Source of the DNA: Candidatus Paraburkholderia kirkii
GTDB lineage: Bacteria > Pseudomonadota > Gammaproteobacteria > Burkholderiales > Burkholderiaceae
Assembly: GCA_001189345.1 (NCBI GenBank)
Contig: LFKV01000021.1
Span: 1 to 64,000, forward strand
Direction: 5' to 3'
Length of the DNA stretch: 64,000 nucleotides
Shown piece by piece: positions 50,508 through 58,890 of this stretch. The notes under the pieces were generated by a model, which did not search any database, was not told the DNA's origin, and saw only the letters and a list, made by a program, of their open reading frames with translations. How positions within the stretch are numbered: the stretch's first letter is position 1; each line of letters starts with the position of its first letter. The translations under genes and the position numbers were made by a program.

Positions 50508-51090
50508 TCAACCGAACTCCAGATTGTCGATCACCGCCGTCACGCCGCGCGTGGCCCACGCGGCGCCGCGTGCGGCTGCGCTGTCGACCTTGCCCGAGAA
50601 CGTGACGGTGCCGTCTTCCACCTTGATCCCGATGTGCTTTCGCCTCGCGTTCGGCACGACGCCTGAGCGCGCGGGCGATCTCGTCGCCGATATCCGCGGC
50701 GGCGAGATCGCCGCGCACCTGAATCAGGTTCGTCACGCCGGTCACGCCCCGCATGTGAGCGATGCCGCTTGCGGCCTTGTGGCTCTGATAGGCCCAGTCG
50801 ACGTCGCCGCGCAGCGTGACATGGCCTTTCTCCACCTGCACGTCGACGGCGCCTTCGGGCAAGCCGACCGTCCAGCGCAGCAAGGTATCCGCGGCGCTTG
50901 CGATGTCGGCATCATACCGCACGTCGTGATGGGGCAGGCGAGCCTGCCCCATCACGACGGCCACCGCCCTCACCCCCGCCACGCGACGCGCGGTCTGTTC
51001 GGCGGCGAGTTTCTCCGAATAGCTCGCGGGATGCCCCGACAAGGTCACGATGCCGTTCGCAACCTCCACACCGATGATCGTAACCGCGGT
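50508..51090 (-). pseudogene. BON-domain (OsmY-like) protein, 5' end lost to an IS5 element
   Basis: Three BON repeats: VANGIVTLSGHPASYSEKLA, VQVEKGHVTLRGDVDWAYQS and, after a shift near 50652, VEDGTVTFSGKVDSAAARGA, ending VTAVIDNLEFG at 50508. The N-terminus is replaced at about 51085 by the truncated end of an IS5-family transposase. A perfect 18-bp-arm palindrome lies between repeats one and two. Confidence 0.85.
50922..50959. repeat. Perfect 38-bp inverted repeat inside the BON gene
   Basis: Left arm CGTCGTGATGGGGCAGGC, a two-base centre GA, and the right arm its exact reverse complement. It lies in coding sequence (AVVMGQARLPHHD). Arms of this length are very unlikely by chance. Confidence 0.9.
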
Positions 51091-51645
51091 CGGCATAAAC
51101 ACAGCCAGGGCGACTCAGCGGCCGGCCGCGCACGCCGCCAATCGGTACGATGGCCTCGATCAACGGGATCAGTTGGGTGACGTCGTGACGATTGGCGCCG
51201 GTCAGGATTGCCGCGATCGGCGTACCGTTGGCGTCGGTGGTGACGTGGTGCTTGGAACCGGGTCGTGCTCGGTCGGTGGGGTTCGGGCCAGTTTTTCGCC
51301 CGCCCCAACCGCACGAATCGACGATGAGTCGACGACGACGCGGGAGAAGTCGATCTTCCCGGCCGCTCGTAGTTTCGCCAGCAGCAGTGCGTGCAGTCGA
51401 TCCCACACGCCGGCTTGCTGCCAATCGCGCAGCCTGCGCCAGCAACTGACGCCAGAGCCACATCCCATCTCCGCTGGCAGATCTCGCCACCGGATGCCGG
51501 TCTTCAGCACGAACAAGATGCCGGTCAGCGCAGCCCGATCCGGTACCGGCTTGCGGCCCGGATACTTGAAGCGGCGCGGCTTCGCTGGTGGTAGCAGTGG
51601 CTCGATCAGTGCCCACAGTTCGTCGTCGATGATTGGTTTGCCCAT
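51085..51645 (-). pseudogene. IS5-family transposase, frameshifted and 3'-truncated
   Basis: MGKPIIDDELWALIEPLLPP, LTGILFVLKTGIRWRDLPAE and the first catalytic Asp in FSRVVVDSSSIRA are in the first frame. A frameshift near 51310 leads to GPNPTDRARPGSKHHVTTDA, TGANRHDVTQLIPLIEAI and VYADRGYDH (second Asp). The following Glu-containing third (WVVERTF-type) is absent. Non-functional. Confidence 0.88.
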
Positions 51646-51691
51646 CTCCTCGATCCTGTTGTCACAACGATCGAGGTTAACAGGTTGCGTT

Positions 51692-51731
51692 ACGGGTTAA
51701 CAGCCCCTAAGACGGGTTAACAGCCCCTAAG
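51692..51731. repeat. 20-bp tandem duplication
   Basis: ACGGGTTAACAGCCCCTAAG occurs twice head to tail between the IS5 transposase start and the IS end. A slightly different GGTTAACAGG lies just upstream. Confidence 0.95.
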
Positions 51732-51756
51732 AGATCTTTTTGAAACTACTTCTTAG

Positions 51757-51803
51757 TGCCTGGGCCGTCCCCCGCAAAAGCCGGACATGCGGGGGCAAGT
51801 CCA
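51757..51803 (-). mobile_element. IS3-family (IS2-like) terminal repeat remnant
   Basis: Read on the minus strand, TGGACTTGCCCCCGCATGTC followed by CGG matches the end at 12227 (TGGACTTGCTCCCGCATAAC) nearly base for base and matches the IS2 end layout. No transposase follows; the IS5 element begins instead. It marks an old insertion into the BPSS1780-type gene. Confidence 0.7.
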
Positions 51804-51923
51804 CATCACGAACAGATAGGCGAAGAACACCGTGAGAAACGCAAACGGGTTGCGGCGGAACAGCCAGATACCCTGGCGGAACCACACGTAGCCGGTCTTG
51901 GCGGGAACTTCGATCAGTCGCAT
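51804..51923 (-). pseudogene. BPSS1780-type membrane protein, 5' stub
   Basis: MRLIEVPAKTGYVWFRQGIW, then LFRRNPFAFLTVFFAYLFVM, is the normal start and first helix of this Burkholderia membrane-protein family (about 250 residues). After about 40 codons the sequence is an IS3-family terminal repeat. It starts 8 bp after the thrB stop, as in related genomes, consistent with an operon. Confidence 0.82.
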
Positions 51924-51931
51924 AAAGTCGG

Positions 51932-52906
51932 TCAGCGTTGGGCGGAAGAGACGGAAACGGCTTTGACGCGTTCGCGCAGAATGCATTCGAAATGGCCGGG
52001 GTCGTGCGCCTTCAGCTTCTGCGCCTCGCGCGGACGATGAAAGTCGTGGAGGCGCGAAACCCAGAAGCGCATCGCGCCGGCGCGCAGCATGTCGTTCCAA
52101 TGACGCTCCTCGGCCGGGCTGAACGGGCGCACGGTCTGATAGGCGCGCAGCAACGCGTCCACGCGCGCGGGATCGAGCACGCCGGTCGCGAGGTCGATGC
52201 ACCAGTCGTTCACTGTCACGGCCACGTCGAAGAGCCATTTGTCGACGCCCGCGAAGTAGAAATCGAAGAACCCGCCCAGACGCGCGTGCTCGCGGCCGTG
52301 CGCGAACAGCACGTTGTCGCGGAACAGGTCGCAATGGCACGGGCCTTCCGACAGCGCAGCGTAATCCGCCGAACCGAAGAACGCGGCCTGATGCGCGAGT
52401 TCGGCTTCGAAGAGTTCGCGCTGCTCGCGGCTCAGGAATTCGACGATCGACGGCGCCTTCTCCTGCCACCAGGACAGGCTGCGCAGGTTCGGCTGATGCC
52501 GCGGGAAATCGCGTCCCGCGAGATGCAGGCGCGCGAGCATCTGTCCGACCTCGACGCAGTGCGCGGGCGCGGGCCGAAGCTCGGGCGCGCCCTCGAGCTT
52601 GGTCACGATGGACGCGGGCTTGCCGTGCAGCAGGCCGAAGAGCGAGCCGTCGCGGCGCGGCATCGGGTCGGGCACCGGCACGCGATGCGACGCGAGATGC
52701 CGCATCAGATCCAGATAGAACGGAAGCTGCGCCGCCGTGAGATTCTCGAAGATCGTGAGCACGTATTCGCCGTGCGTCGTCGTGAGAAAGAAATTGCTGT
52801 TCTCGATGCCCGACTGGATGCCGCGAAATTCGACGACATCGCCGAGATCGTAGTCTTGCAGCCAGTCGCCGAGCTCGGCGTTGGTGACGGGGGTGAAGAC
52901 GGCCAT
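51932..52906 (-). CDS. thrB: Homoserine kinase (type II, APH-fold)
   Basis: Intact 324-residue kinase phosphorylating homoserine in threonine synthesis. Start [20 protein letters not shown], then [20 protein letters not shown], catalytic loop [14 protein letters not shown] and metal-binding [15 protein letters not shown]. The length and motifs match the beta-proteobacterial ThrB of the choline/aminoglycoside kinase fold. Its downstream partner is destroyed but thrB itself is clean. Confidence 0.95.
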   Translation of the reverse strand: MAVFTPVTNAELGDWLQDYDLGDVVEFRGIQSGIENSNFFLTTTHGEYVLTIFENLTAAQLPFYLDLMRHLASHRVPVPDPMPRRDGSLFGLLHGKPASIVTKLEGAPELRPAPAHCVEVGQMLARLHLAGRDFPRHQPNLRSLSWWQEKAPSIVEFLSREQRELFEAELAHQAAFFGSADYAALSEGPCHCDLFRDNVLFAHGREHARLGGFFDFYFAGVDKWLFDVAVTVNDWCIDLATGVLDPARVDALLRAYQTVRPFSPAEERHWNDMLRAGAMRFWVSRLHDFHRPREAQKLKAHDPGHFECILRERVKAVSVSSAQR

Positions 52907-53034
52907 GCAGGAAAACGTCGGTCAGGTTGGGCGGCTCGCAGCGGGCCTGCGAATGGCGGCGCGGGCAGGAAGCCGCGGCGCCGCGAGGAAGCGACCCGCG
53001 CGCGAGCTGCGGGTCCCGGGCAAATCTTACGGGA

Positions 53035-53431
53035 TCAATAGTGCAGGTTGATCGACGACAGACGCGTGCTGGCCTTGCCGTTGTCGTGCACTTGCGGCGA
53101 CGTGTCGGCGGGCGCGCTCATCTGGTAGCGGGTGCCGAAATTCGAACGCACGTCGATTTCGACAGGCTTGCCCTTGTCGCGATACTCGGTGATCTCGGTG
53201 CTGTTGGTGCTCAGTTCGTGATAGCTTGGCGTGCGCGGGGGGCGAGATCTCGACTTTCGAGCTGACATTGGCGGGCGGACGATTGATGGCTTTCAGGTCG
53301 GGAAAGCCCGCGGCTTCTTCCTGCGACATTTGCCTGGCCGCCGGTTGAGCGGCTTGCTGCGCCGGCTGCGCGAATGCGCCGAGGCTTGCTGTGGCGAGGA
53401 CTGCCGCGGCGGCACAAAGGTGCGGCTTCAT
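53035..53431 (-). pseudogene. DUF2782 family exported protein, frameshifted at a C run
   Basis: Signal peptide MKPHLCAAAAVLATASLGAF, a low-complexity Gln/Ala linker, then GFPDLKAINRPPANVSSKVE. At a run of six C near 53240 the frame changes to TPSYHELSTNSTEITEYRDK, RSNFGTRYQMSAPADTSP and STRLSSINLHY ending at 53035. DUF2782 proteins lie between thrB and polA in many Burkholderia. One indel in a homopolymer could also be a sequence error. Confidence 0.85.
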
Positions 53432-53648
53432 GATGGTTCTCCAGGCGATGGCCGGATTCTAACAAAACGATTGCTGGCTCAGTGCAACGCCTTATTTTGC
53501 GCCGGTTTCGGGATTTTGACGTCGCGCCGAAAAAAGGTGTTGCAAGGTGTTATCGCACGCACTCGTGCGATGAGGGGCTTCATGGTCCGCGCATTCATCC
53601 GTGTTAATGTCGATTCATTACGAGGGCATTGAAGAAAGACACAAGATC

Positions 53649-55178
53649 ATGACAAACGACCGGACTCTCAGCACCCAGGGCACTCCCGCCAACGATTTTC
53701 CGACCGAATCCTTCGAGGATCCCGTCGCGGCCGTCACGCGGCTCTCCGCGATCTATGAAGCGAATACCGCTTTCCTGCGCGATGCGTTCGCGCGCTACCG
53801 GCGCAACGAGCGGTTCACGCATCGCGTGCGCGCGTGCTATCCCTTCATCCGCGTGCGCACCGAGCTGAACACGCAGATCGACTCCAGGCGCTCATATGGC
53901 TTCGTCGCGGGGCCGGGCATTTACGAGACGACGCTGACGCGCCCCGATCTCTTCGGCGATTACTATCGCGAGCAGGTGCGCTTGCTGGCGAAGAACCATC
54001 ACGTGGGTATCGAAGTGGGCGTGTCGGCGCACCCCATTCCGATCCACTTCGCGTTTGCCGAGGGCATTCACCTCGAGGGCGATCTCGACCGCGACCGCTT
54101 GCTCGCGATGCGCAATATCTTCGACACGCCCGACCTCGCGCTGCTCGACGACCGCATCGTCAACGGCACGTACGAGCCGGGCCCGGGCGAGCCGCATCCG
54201 CTCGCGTTGTTTACGGCGGCGCGGGTGGATTTCTCGCTGCATCGGCTGCGGCACTATACGGCGACCTCGCCGACGCATTTCCAGAACTACGTGCTGTACA
54301 CGAACTATCAGTTCTACATCGACGAGTTCGTGAAGCTCGGCCGCACGATGATGTCGCGCGCCGACGACGACGAGGAAACGCGCGCGTATCGCTGCGAGTA
54401 TTCGTCGTTTGTCGAGCCGGGCGATGTCATCACGTACAACGCCAATCTCGGCGAGCAGCCGGAAGAAGGCACGCCGCCCGCGCGGCTGCCGCAGATGCCC
54501 GCCTATCACCTGAAGCGCGCGGACGGCAGCGGCATCACGATGGTGAACATCGGCGTGGGGCCGTCGAACGCGAAGACGATCACCGATCATATCGCCGTGC
54601 TGCGTCCGCATGCATGGATCATGCTCGGGCACTGCGCGGGTCTGCGCAACACGCAGCGTCTCGGCGATTACGTGCTGGCGCACGGCTATGTGCGCGAAGA
54701 TCACGTGCTCGACGACGATCTGCCGCTGTGGGTGCCGGTGCCCGCGCTGGCCGAAGTGCAGGTCGCGCTGGAAAAGGCCGTCGCGCAAGTCACGCAGCTC
54801 GAGGGTGCGGAGCTCAAGCGCGTGATGCGCACGGGCACGGTCGCGAGCGTCGACAACCGCAACTGGGAGCTGCGCGATCATCGCGAGCCGGTGCGGCGGC
54901 TGTCGCAGAGCCGCGCGGTCGCGCTTGACATGGAAAGCGCGACGATCGCCGCGAACGGGTTCCGCTTCCGGGTGCCGTACGGAACGCTGCTATGCGTGTC
55001 GGACAAGCCGCTGCATGGCGAGCTGAAGCTGCCGGGGATGGCCGATCAGTTCTATCGGGCGCAAGTGGATCAGCACTTGCAGATCGGCGTGAAAGCGATG
55101 GAGCTGCTGCGCATGAACGGCCTGTCGAAGCTGCATAGCCGGAAATTGCGCAGCTTTGCCGAAGTCGCGTTTCAGTGA
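53649..55178 (+). CDS. amn: AMP nucleosidase
   Basis: Intact 509-residue enzyme that splits AMP to adenine and ribose-5-phosphate. An N-terminal regulatory domain (FEDPVAAVTRLSAIYEANTA, TRPDLFGDYYREQVRLLAKN) is followed by the catalytic nucleoside-phosphorylase fold (ITMVNIGVGPSNAKTITDHI, WIMLGHCAGLR, AVALDMESATIAANGFRFRV with the catalytic Asp/Glu region, LLCVSDKPLHGELKLPG). The start ATG is at 53649. Confidence 0.95.
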   Translation: MTNDRTLSTQGTPANDFPTESFEDPVAAVTRLSAIYEANTAFLRDAFARYRRNERFTHRVRACYPFIRVRTELNTQIDSRRSYGFVAGPGIYETTLTRPDLFGDYYREQVRLLAKNHHVGIEVGVSAHPIPIHFAFAEGIHLEGDLDRDRLLAMRNIFDTPDLALLDDRIVNGTYEPGPGEPHPLALFTAARVDFSLHRLRHYTATSPTHFQNYVLYTNYQFYIDEFVKLGRTMMSRADDDEETRAYRCEYSSFVEPGDVITYNANLGEQPEEGTPPARLPQMPAYHLKRADGSGITMVNIGVGPSNAKTITDHIAVLRPHAWIMLGHCAGLRNTQRLGDYVLAHGYVREDHVLDDDLPLWVPVPALAEVQVALEKAVAQVTQLEGAELKRVMRTGTVASVDNRNWELRDHREPVRRLSQSRAVALDMESATIAANGFRFRVPYGTLLCVSDKPLHGELKLPGMADQFYRAQVDQHLQIGVKAMELLRMNGLSKLHSRKLRSFAEVAFQ

Positions 55179-55198
55179 TGCGTCGAGCCTGAAAACCG

Positions 55199-55225
55199 AG
55201 CGGGCGGCTTCGGCAGCCGCCCGCT
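55199..55225. terminator. Hairpin between convergent amn and LOG genes
   Basis: Perfect 11-bp stem AGCGGGCGGCT / AGCCGCCCGCT with loop TCGGC. On the minus strand it is followed shortly by a TTTT run, so it probably ends LOG transcription and may also work for amn. Confidence 0.75.
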
Positions 55226-55236
55226 TCGGGTCACGC

Positions 55237-55988
55237 TCACAGATAGAACATCCGGTCCTCGTCCGACTTGCTTTCCGCCGGCTGTTCCACCGCTTCCTCG
55301 CGGTCTTCATAGAACCGCAGCACGGCATCGAGCACCTGATCGGGATCGTCGATCACCTGCATCAGATCGAGATCCTTCGGGCTGATCACGCCGTTGGTCA
55401 GAAGCGTGTTCTTGAACCAGTCGAGCAGGCCCGCCCAGAATTCGGCGCCCACGAGCACGATCGGCACATGGCGCGACTTCTTCGTCTGAATGAGCGTGAG
55501 CACTTCGGCGAGCTCGTCGAGCGTACCGAAGCCGCCGGGCATCACGACGACGGCGTCGGAGTTCTTCACGAACGTGACCTTGCGCGTGAAGAAGTGGCGG
55601 AAGCGCAGCGAGATGTCCTGCCATTGATTGCCCGACTGTGCTCGTGCGGCAGCTCGATGTTGAGACCCACCGATGGCGATTTTCCCGCATGCGCGCCCTT
55701 GTTCGCCGCTTCCATGATGCCCGGCCCGCCGCCCGAGATGACGGCGAAGCCCGCATCGGAGAATTTCTGTGCGATTTCGATGGTGAGCCGATAGTACGGC
55801 GACTCCGGTTTCAGGCGCGCCGAACCATAGATGCTGATGGCAGGGCGGATCTCCGAGAGGTACTCGGTCGCCTCGATAAACTCTGCCATAATCGTGAACA
55901 TCTGCCACGATGCGCGAGCCTTCTTGGCCGTCGCGCGCTCTTGATTTGCGAGCGATCGCAGACTCGGAATCACTTTTCTCTTGTTCAC
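55237..55988 (-). pseudogene. LOG-family cytokinin riboside 5'-monophosphate phosphoribohydrolase, 2-bp insertion
   Basis: Rossmann-like LOG protein. YLSEIRPAISIYGSARLKPE, FAVISGGGPGIMEAANKGAH, and after a shift the active-site motif VMPGGFGTLDELAEVLTLIQ. The shift near 55640 is caused by a duplicated CA in ELPHEQSGNQWQ. The start is GTG at 55988, one base from the polA ATG on the other strand. If functional it would release adenine from AMP-like cytokinin precursors, the same substrate class as the neighbouring amn. Confidence 0.85.
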
Positions 55989-55989
55989 A

Positions 55990-58728
55990 ATGCCTGAAGA
56001 ACTAAGTCTTGAAGGTAAGGCCCTGCTATTGGTCGACGGTTCTAGTTACTTGTACCGTGCCTACCATGCGATGCCAGATCTGCGTGGCCCCGACGGCGGG
56101 CCCACCGGCGCACTGTATGGGATAGTCAACATGCTGCGGCGCTTGCGGCGCGAAACCAATGCAGAGTATAGCGCGTGCGTGTTCGACGCCAAGGGCAAGA
56201 CTTTCCGCGACGACTGGTACGCCGAGTACAAGGCGAATCGTCCCTCGATGCCGGAAGACCTTTCCAGACAGATCGAGCCCATTCACGTCGCGGTGCGCGC
56301 GCTCGGCTGGCCGCTCGTGATGATCGAAGGCGTCGAGGCCGACGACGTCATCGGCACGCTCGCGGCCGAGGCCGAGAAGCGCGGCATGAAGGTGATCGTG
56401 TCGACGGGCGACAAGGATCTGACTCAGTTCGTGACGGATCATGTCACCCTCATCAATTCGATGACCAACGAAACGCTGGACCGCGCGGGCGTGCTGGCGA
56501 AGTTCGGCGTGCCGCCCGAGCGGATCGTCGACTATCTATCGCTCATCGGCGATACAGTCGACAACGTGCCGGGCGTCGAGAAGTGCGGACCCAAGACGGC
56601 GCTCAAGTGGCTCACGCAATACGAAACCCTTGATGGCATCGTAGAACATGCCGGCGAGATCAAAGGTGCGGTAGGAGACAATCTGCGCAAGGCTCTGGAC
56701 TTCCTGCCGACGGCCAGAAAGCTCGTTACCGTACACACGGAATGCGATCTCACCTCGCAGATCGAATCGATCGAAGGCGCGCTCGCGAGCCGTCCGGAGT
56801 CGCGCGACGAATTGCGCGACGTGTTCCTGCGGCACGGCTTCAAGACCTGGCTGCGCGAAATCGAGATCGCCGATGCGGTCGAAGGCCCGACCGATACGCC
56901 GCCTGCCGAAGTCACCGAAATCGTGCACCACTACGAGACGGTGCAGACGTGGGAGCAGTTCGACGAGTGGCTGAAGCGCATCGACGAAGCGGAGATCACG
57001 TCGTTCGACAGCGAGACCACCTCGCTCGATCCGATGACCGCGCAGATCGTCGGCCTGTCGGTCTCGGTCGAGCCGGGGCATGCGGCCTATATTCCGGTCG
57101 CGCATCGCGGGCCGGATGCGCCCGTGCAGTTGCCGCGCGATGAGGTGCTCGCGAAGCTGAAGCCCTGGCTCGAGGATCCGTCAAAGAAGAAGGTCGGCCA
57201 GCATCTGAAGTACGACGAGCAGGTGCTCGCCAACTACGGCATCGAGATGCGCGGCGTCGAGCACGACACGCTGCTGCAATCGTACGTGCTGGAATCGCAT
57301 CGTCCGCACGACATGGACAACCTCGCGCTGCGCCATCTCGGCGTGAAGACGATCAAGTACGAGGACGTCGCGGGCAAGGGCGCTTCGCAGATCGGCTTCG
57401 ATGAAGTGCTGCTCGACAAGGCGTCGGAGTACGCGGCCGAAGATGCCGACATCACGCTGCGGCTGCATCATGCGCTTTATCCGCAGGTGGCGCAGGAGGA
57501 GGGCTTGCTGCGCGTGTATCGCGACATCGAGATGCCGACCTCCCGCGTGCTGCGCAAGATGGAACGCAACGGCGTACTGATCGATCGCGAGAAGCTCGAT
57601 GCGCAAAGCAACGAGATCGCGAAGCGTCTCATCGATCTGCAGGCGCAGGCGTACGAACTCGCGGGCGGCGAATTCAATCTCGGCTCGCCGAAGCAGATCG
57701 GGCAGATCTTTTTCGAGAAGCTGCAGCTGCCGGTCGTGAAGAAGACGCCGAGCGGCGCGCCTTCCACCGACGAAGAAGTGCTGCAGAAGCTCGCGGAAGA
57801 CTATCCGTTGCCCAAGGCGCTGCTCGAGCATCGCGGGCTGTCGAAGCTCAAGTCCACGTACACGGACAAGCTGCCGCGCATGGTCAACGCATCGACGGGA
57901 CGCGTGCATACGAATTACGCGCAGGCCGTCGCCGTGACGGGACGGCTGTCGTCGAACGAGCCGAACCTGCAGAACATCCCGGTGCGCACGGGCGAGGGCC
58001 GGCGCATTCGCGAGGCGTTCATCGCGCCGCCGGGCAGCAAAATCGTGTCCGCCGATTACTCGCAGATCGAGCTGCGCATCATGGCGCACATCTCGGGCGA
58101 CGAATCGCTGATGCGCTCGTTCAAGGAGGGCGAGGACGTGCACCGCGCGACCGCATCGGAAGTGTTCGGTGTCACGCCGATCGAAGTCTCGAGCGATCAG
58201 CGCCGTATCGCGAAGGTGATCAACTTCGGCCTCATCTACGGCATGAGCTCGTTCGGTCTCGCGTCGAATCTCGGCATCACGCGCGATGCGGCCAAGCTCT
58301 ATATCGACCGTTACTTCGCGCGCTATCCGGGCGTCGCGGCGTACATGGAAAACACGCGCACGGGCGCGAAGGCGAATGGCTTCGTCGAGACCGTGTTCGG
58401 CCGGCGCCTGTGGCTGCCGGAGATCAATGGCGGAAGCGGCCCGCGCCGTCAGGCTGCGGAGCGCGCGGCCATCAACGCGCCGATGCAGGGCACAGCCGCC
58501 GACCTCATCAAGATGTCGATGATCGCCGTGCAGGACTGGCTCGAATCATCCGGCATCGGCGCGAAGATGATCATGCAGGTCCACGACGAACTCGTGCTCG
58601 AAGTGCCCGAGGAGGCCTTTCCCGAAGTCAGGAAGCGCTTACCTGAGCTGATGTGCGGCGTCGCGAAGCTGAAGGTACCGCTCGTCGCGGAAGTGGGCGT
58701 CGGCAACAACTGGGAAGAAGCGCACTGA
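55990..58728 (+). CDS. polA: DNA polymerase I
   Basis: Intact 912-residue enzyme with three domains. The 5'-3' exonuclease has LLVDGSSYLYRAYHAMPDL and VEADDVIGTLAAEAEKRG. The 3'-5' proofreading domain has ITSFDSETTSLDPMTAQIVG. The polymerase has motif A VSADYSQIELRIMAHISGDE, motif B RRIAKVINFGLIYGMSSFGL and motif C MQVHDELVLEVPEEAFPEV. Start ATG at 55990. No lesion in 2.7 kb, a strong contrast with the accessory genes. Confidence 0.97.
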   Translation: MPEELSLEGKALLLVDGSSYLYRAYHAMPDLRGPDGGPTGALYGIVNMLRRLRRETNAEYSACVFDAKGKTFRDDWYAEYKANRPSMPEDLSRQIEPIHVAVRALGWPLVMIEGVEADDVIGTLAAEAEKRGMKVIVSTGDKDLTQFVTDHVTLINSMTNETLDRAGVLAKFGVPPERIVDYLSLIGDTVDNVPGVEKCGPKTALKWLTQYETLDGIVEHAGEIKGAVGDNLRKALDFLPTARKLVTVHTECDLTSQIESIEGALASRPESRDELRDVFLRHGFKTWLREIEIADAVEGPTDTPPAEVTEIVHHYETVQTWEQFDEWLKRIDEAEITSFDSETTSLDPMTAQIVGLSVSVEPGHAAYIPVAHRGPDAPVQLPRDEVLAKLKPWLEDPSKKKVGQHLKYDEQVLANYGIEMRGVEHDTLLQSYVLESHRPHDMDNLALRHLGVKTIKYEDVAGKGASQIGFDEVLLDKASEYAAEDADITLRLHHALYPQVAQEEGLLRVYRDIEMPTSRVLRKMERNGVLIDREKLDAQSNEIAKRLIDLQAQAYELAGGEFNLGSPKQIGQIFFEKLQLPVVKKTPSGAPSTDEEVLQKLAEDYPLPKALLEHRGLSKLKSTYTDKLPRMVNASTGRVHTNYAQAVAVTGRLSSNEPNLQNIPVRTGEGRRIREAFIAPPGSKIVSADYSQIELRIMAHISGDESLMRSFKEGEDVHRATASEVFGVTPIEVSSDQRRIAKVINFGLIYGMSSFGLASNLGITRDAAKLYIDRYFARYPGVAAYMENTRTGAKANGFVETVFGRRLWLPEINGGSGPRRQAAERAAINAPMQGTAADLIKMSMIAVQDWLESSGIGAKMIMQVHDELVLEVPEEAFPEVRKRLPELMCGVAKLKVPLVAEVGVGNNWEEAH

Positions 58729-58890
58729 GGGCTCGCTGAAATACTTTTCGCAAGGCATGCGCGGCGCGTGTCGCGTATGCCCGACATCTTGGTGACGCGC
58801 TTGTGACTGTCACCGAAGCTCACGCACAATGAGTCAATCGAGCAAGGAAGTACGGTAGCCGATCGAATATAAAAGCACAGGGAGGGTTCC

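Larger units (their letters stand above)
51080..51750 (-). mobile_element. IS5-family insertion sequence, truncated
   Basis: The transposase N-terminal three quarters are present; the end is lost where the BON gene begins (about 51085). The upstream end is near 51731-51750, after a 20-bp tandem repeat, at a sequence GAGATCTTTTTGAAACTACT that looks like an IS5-type end. It abuts an IS3-family end remnant. Confidence 0.75.
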
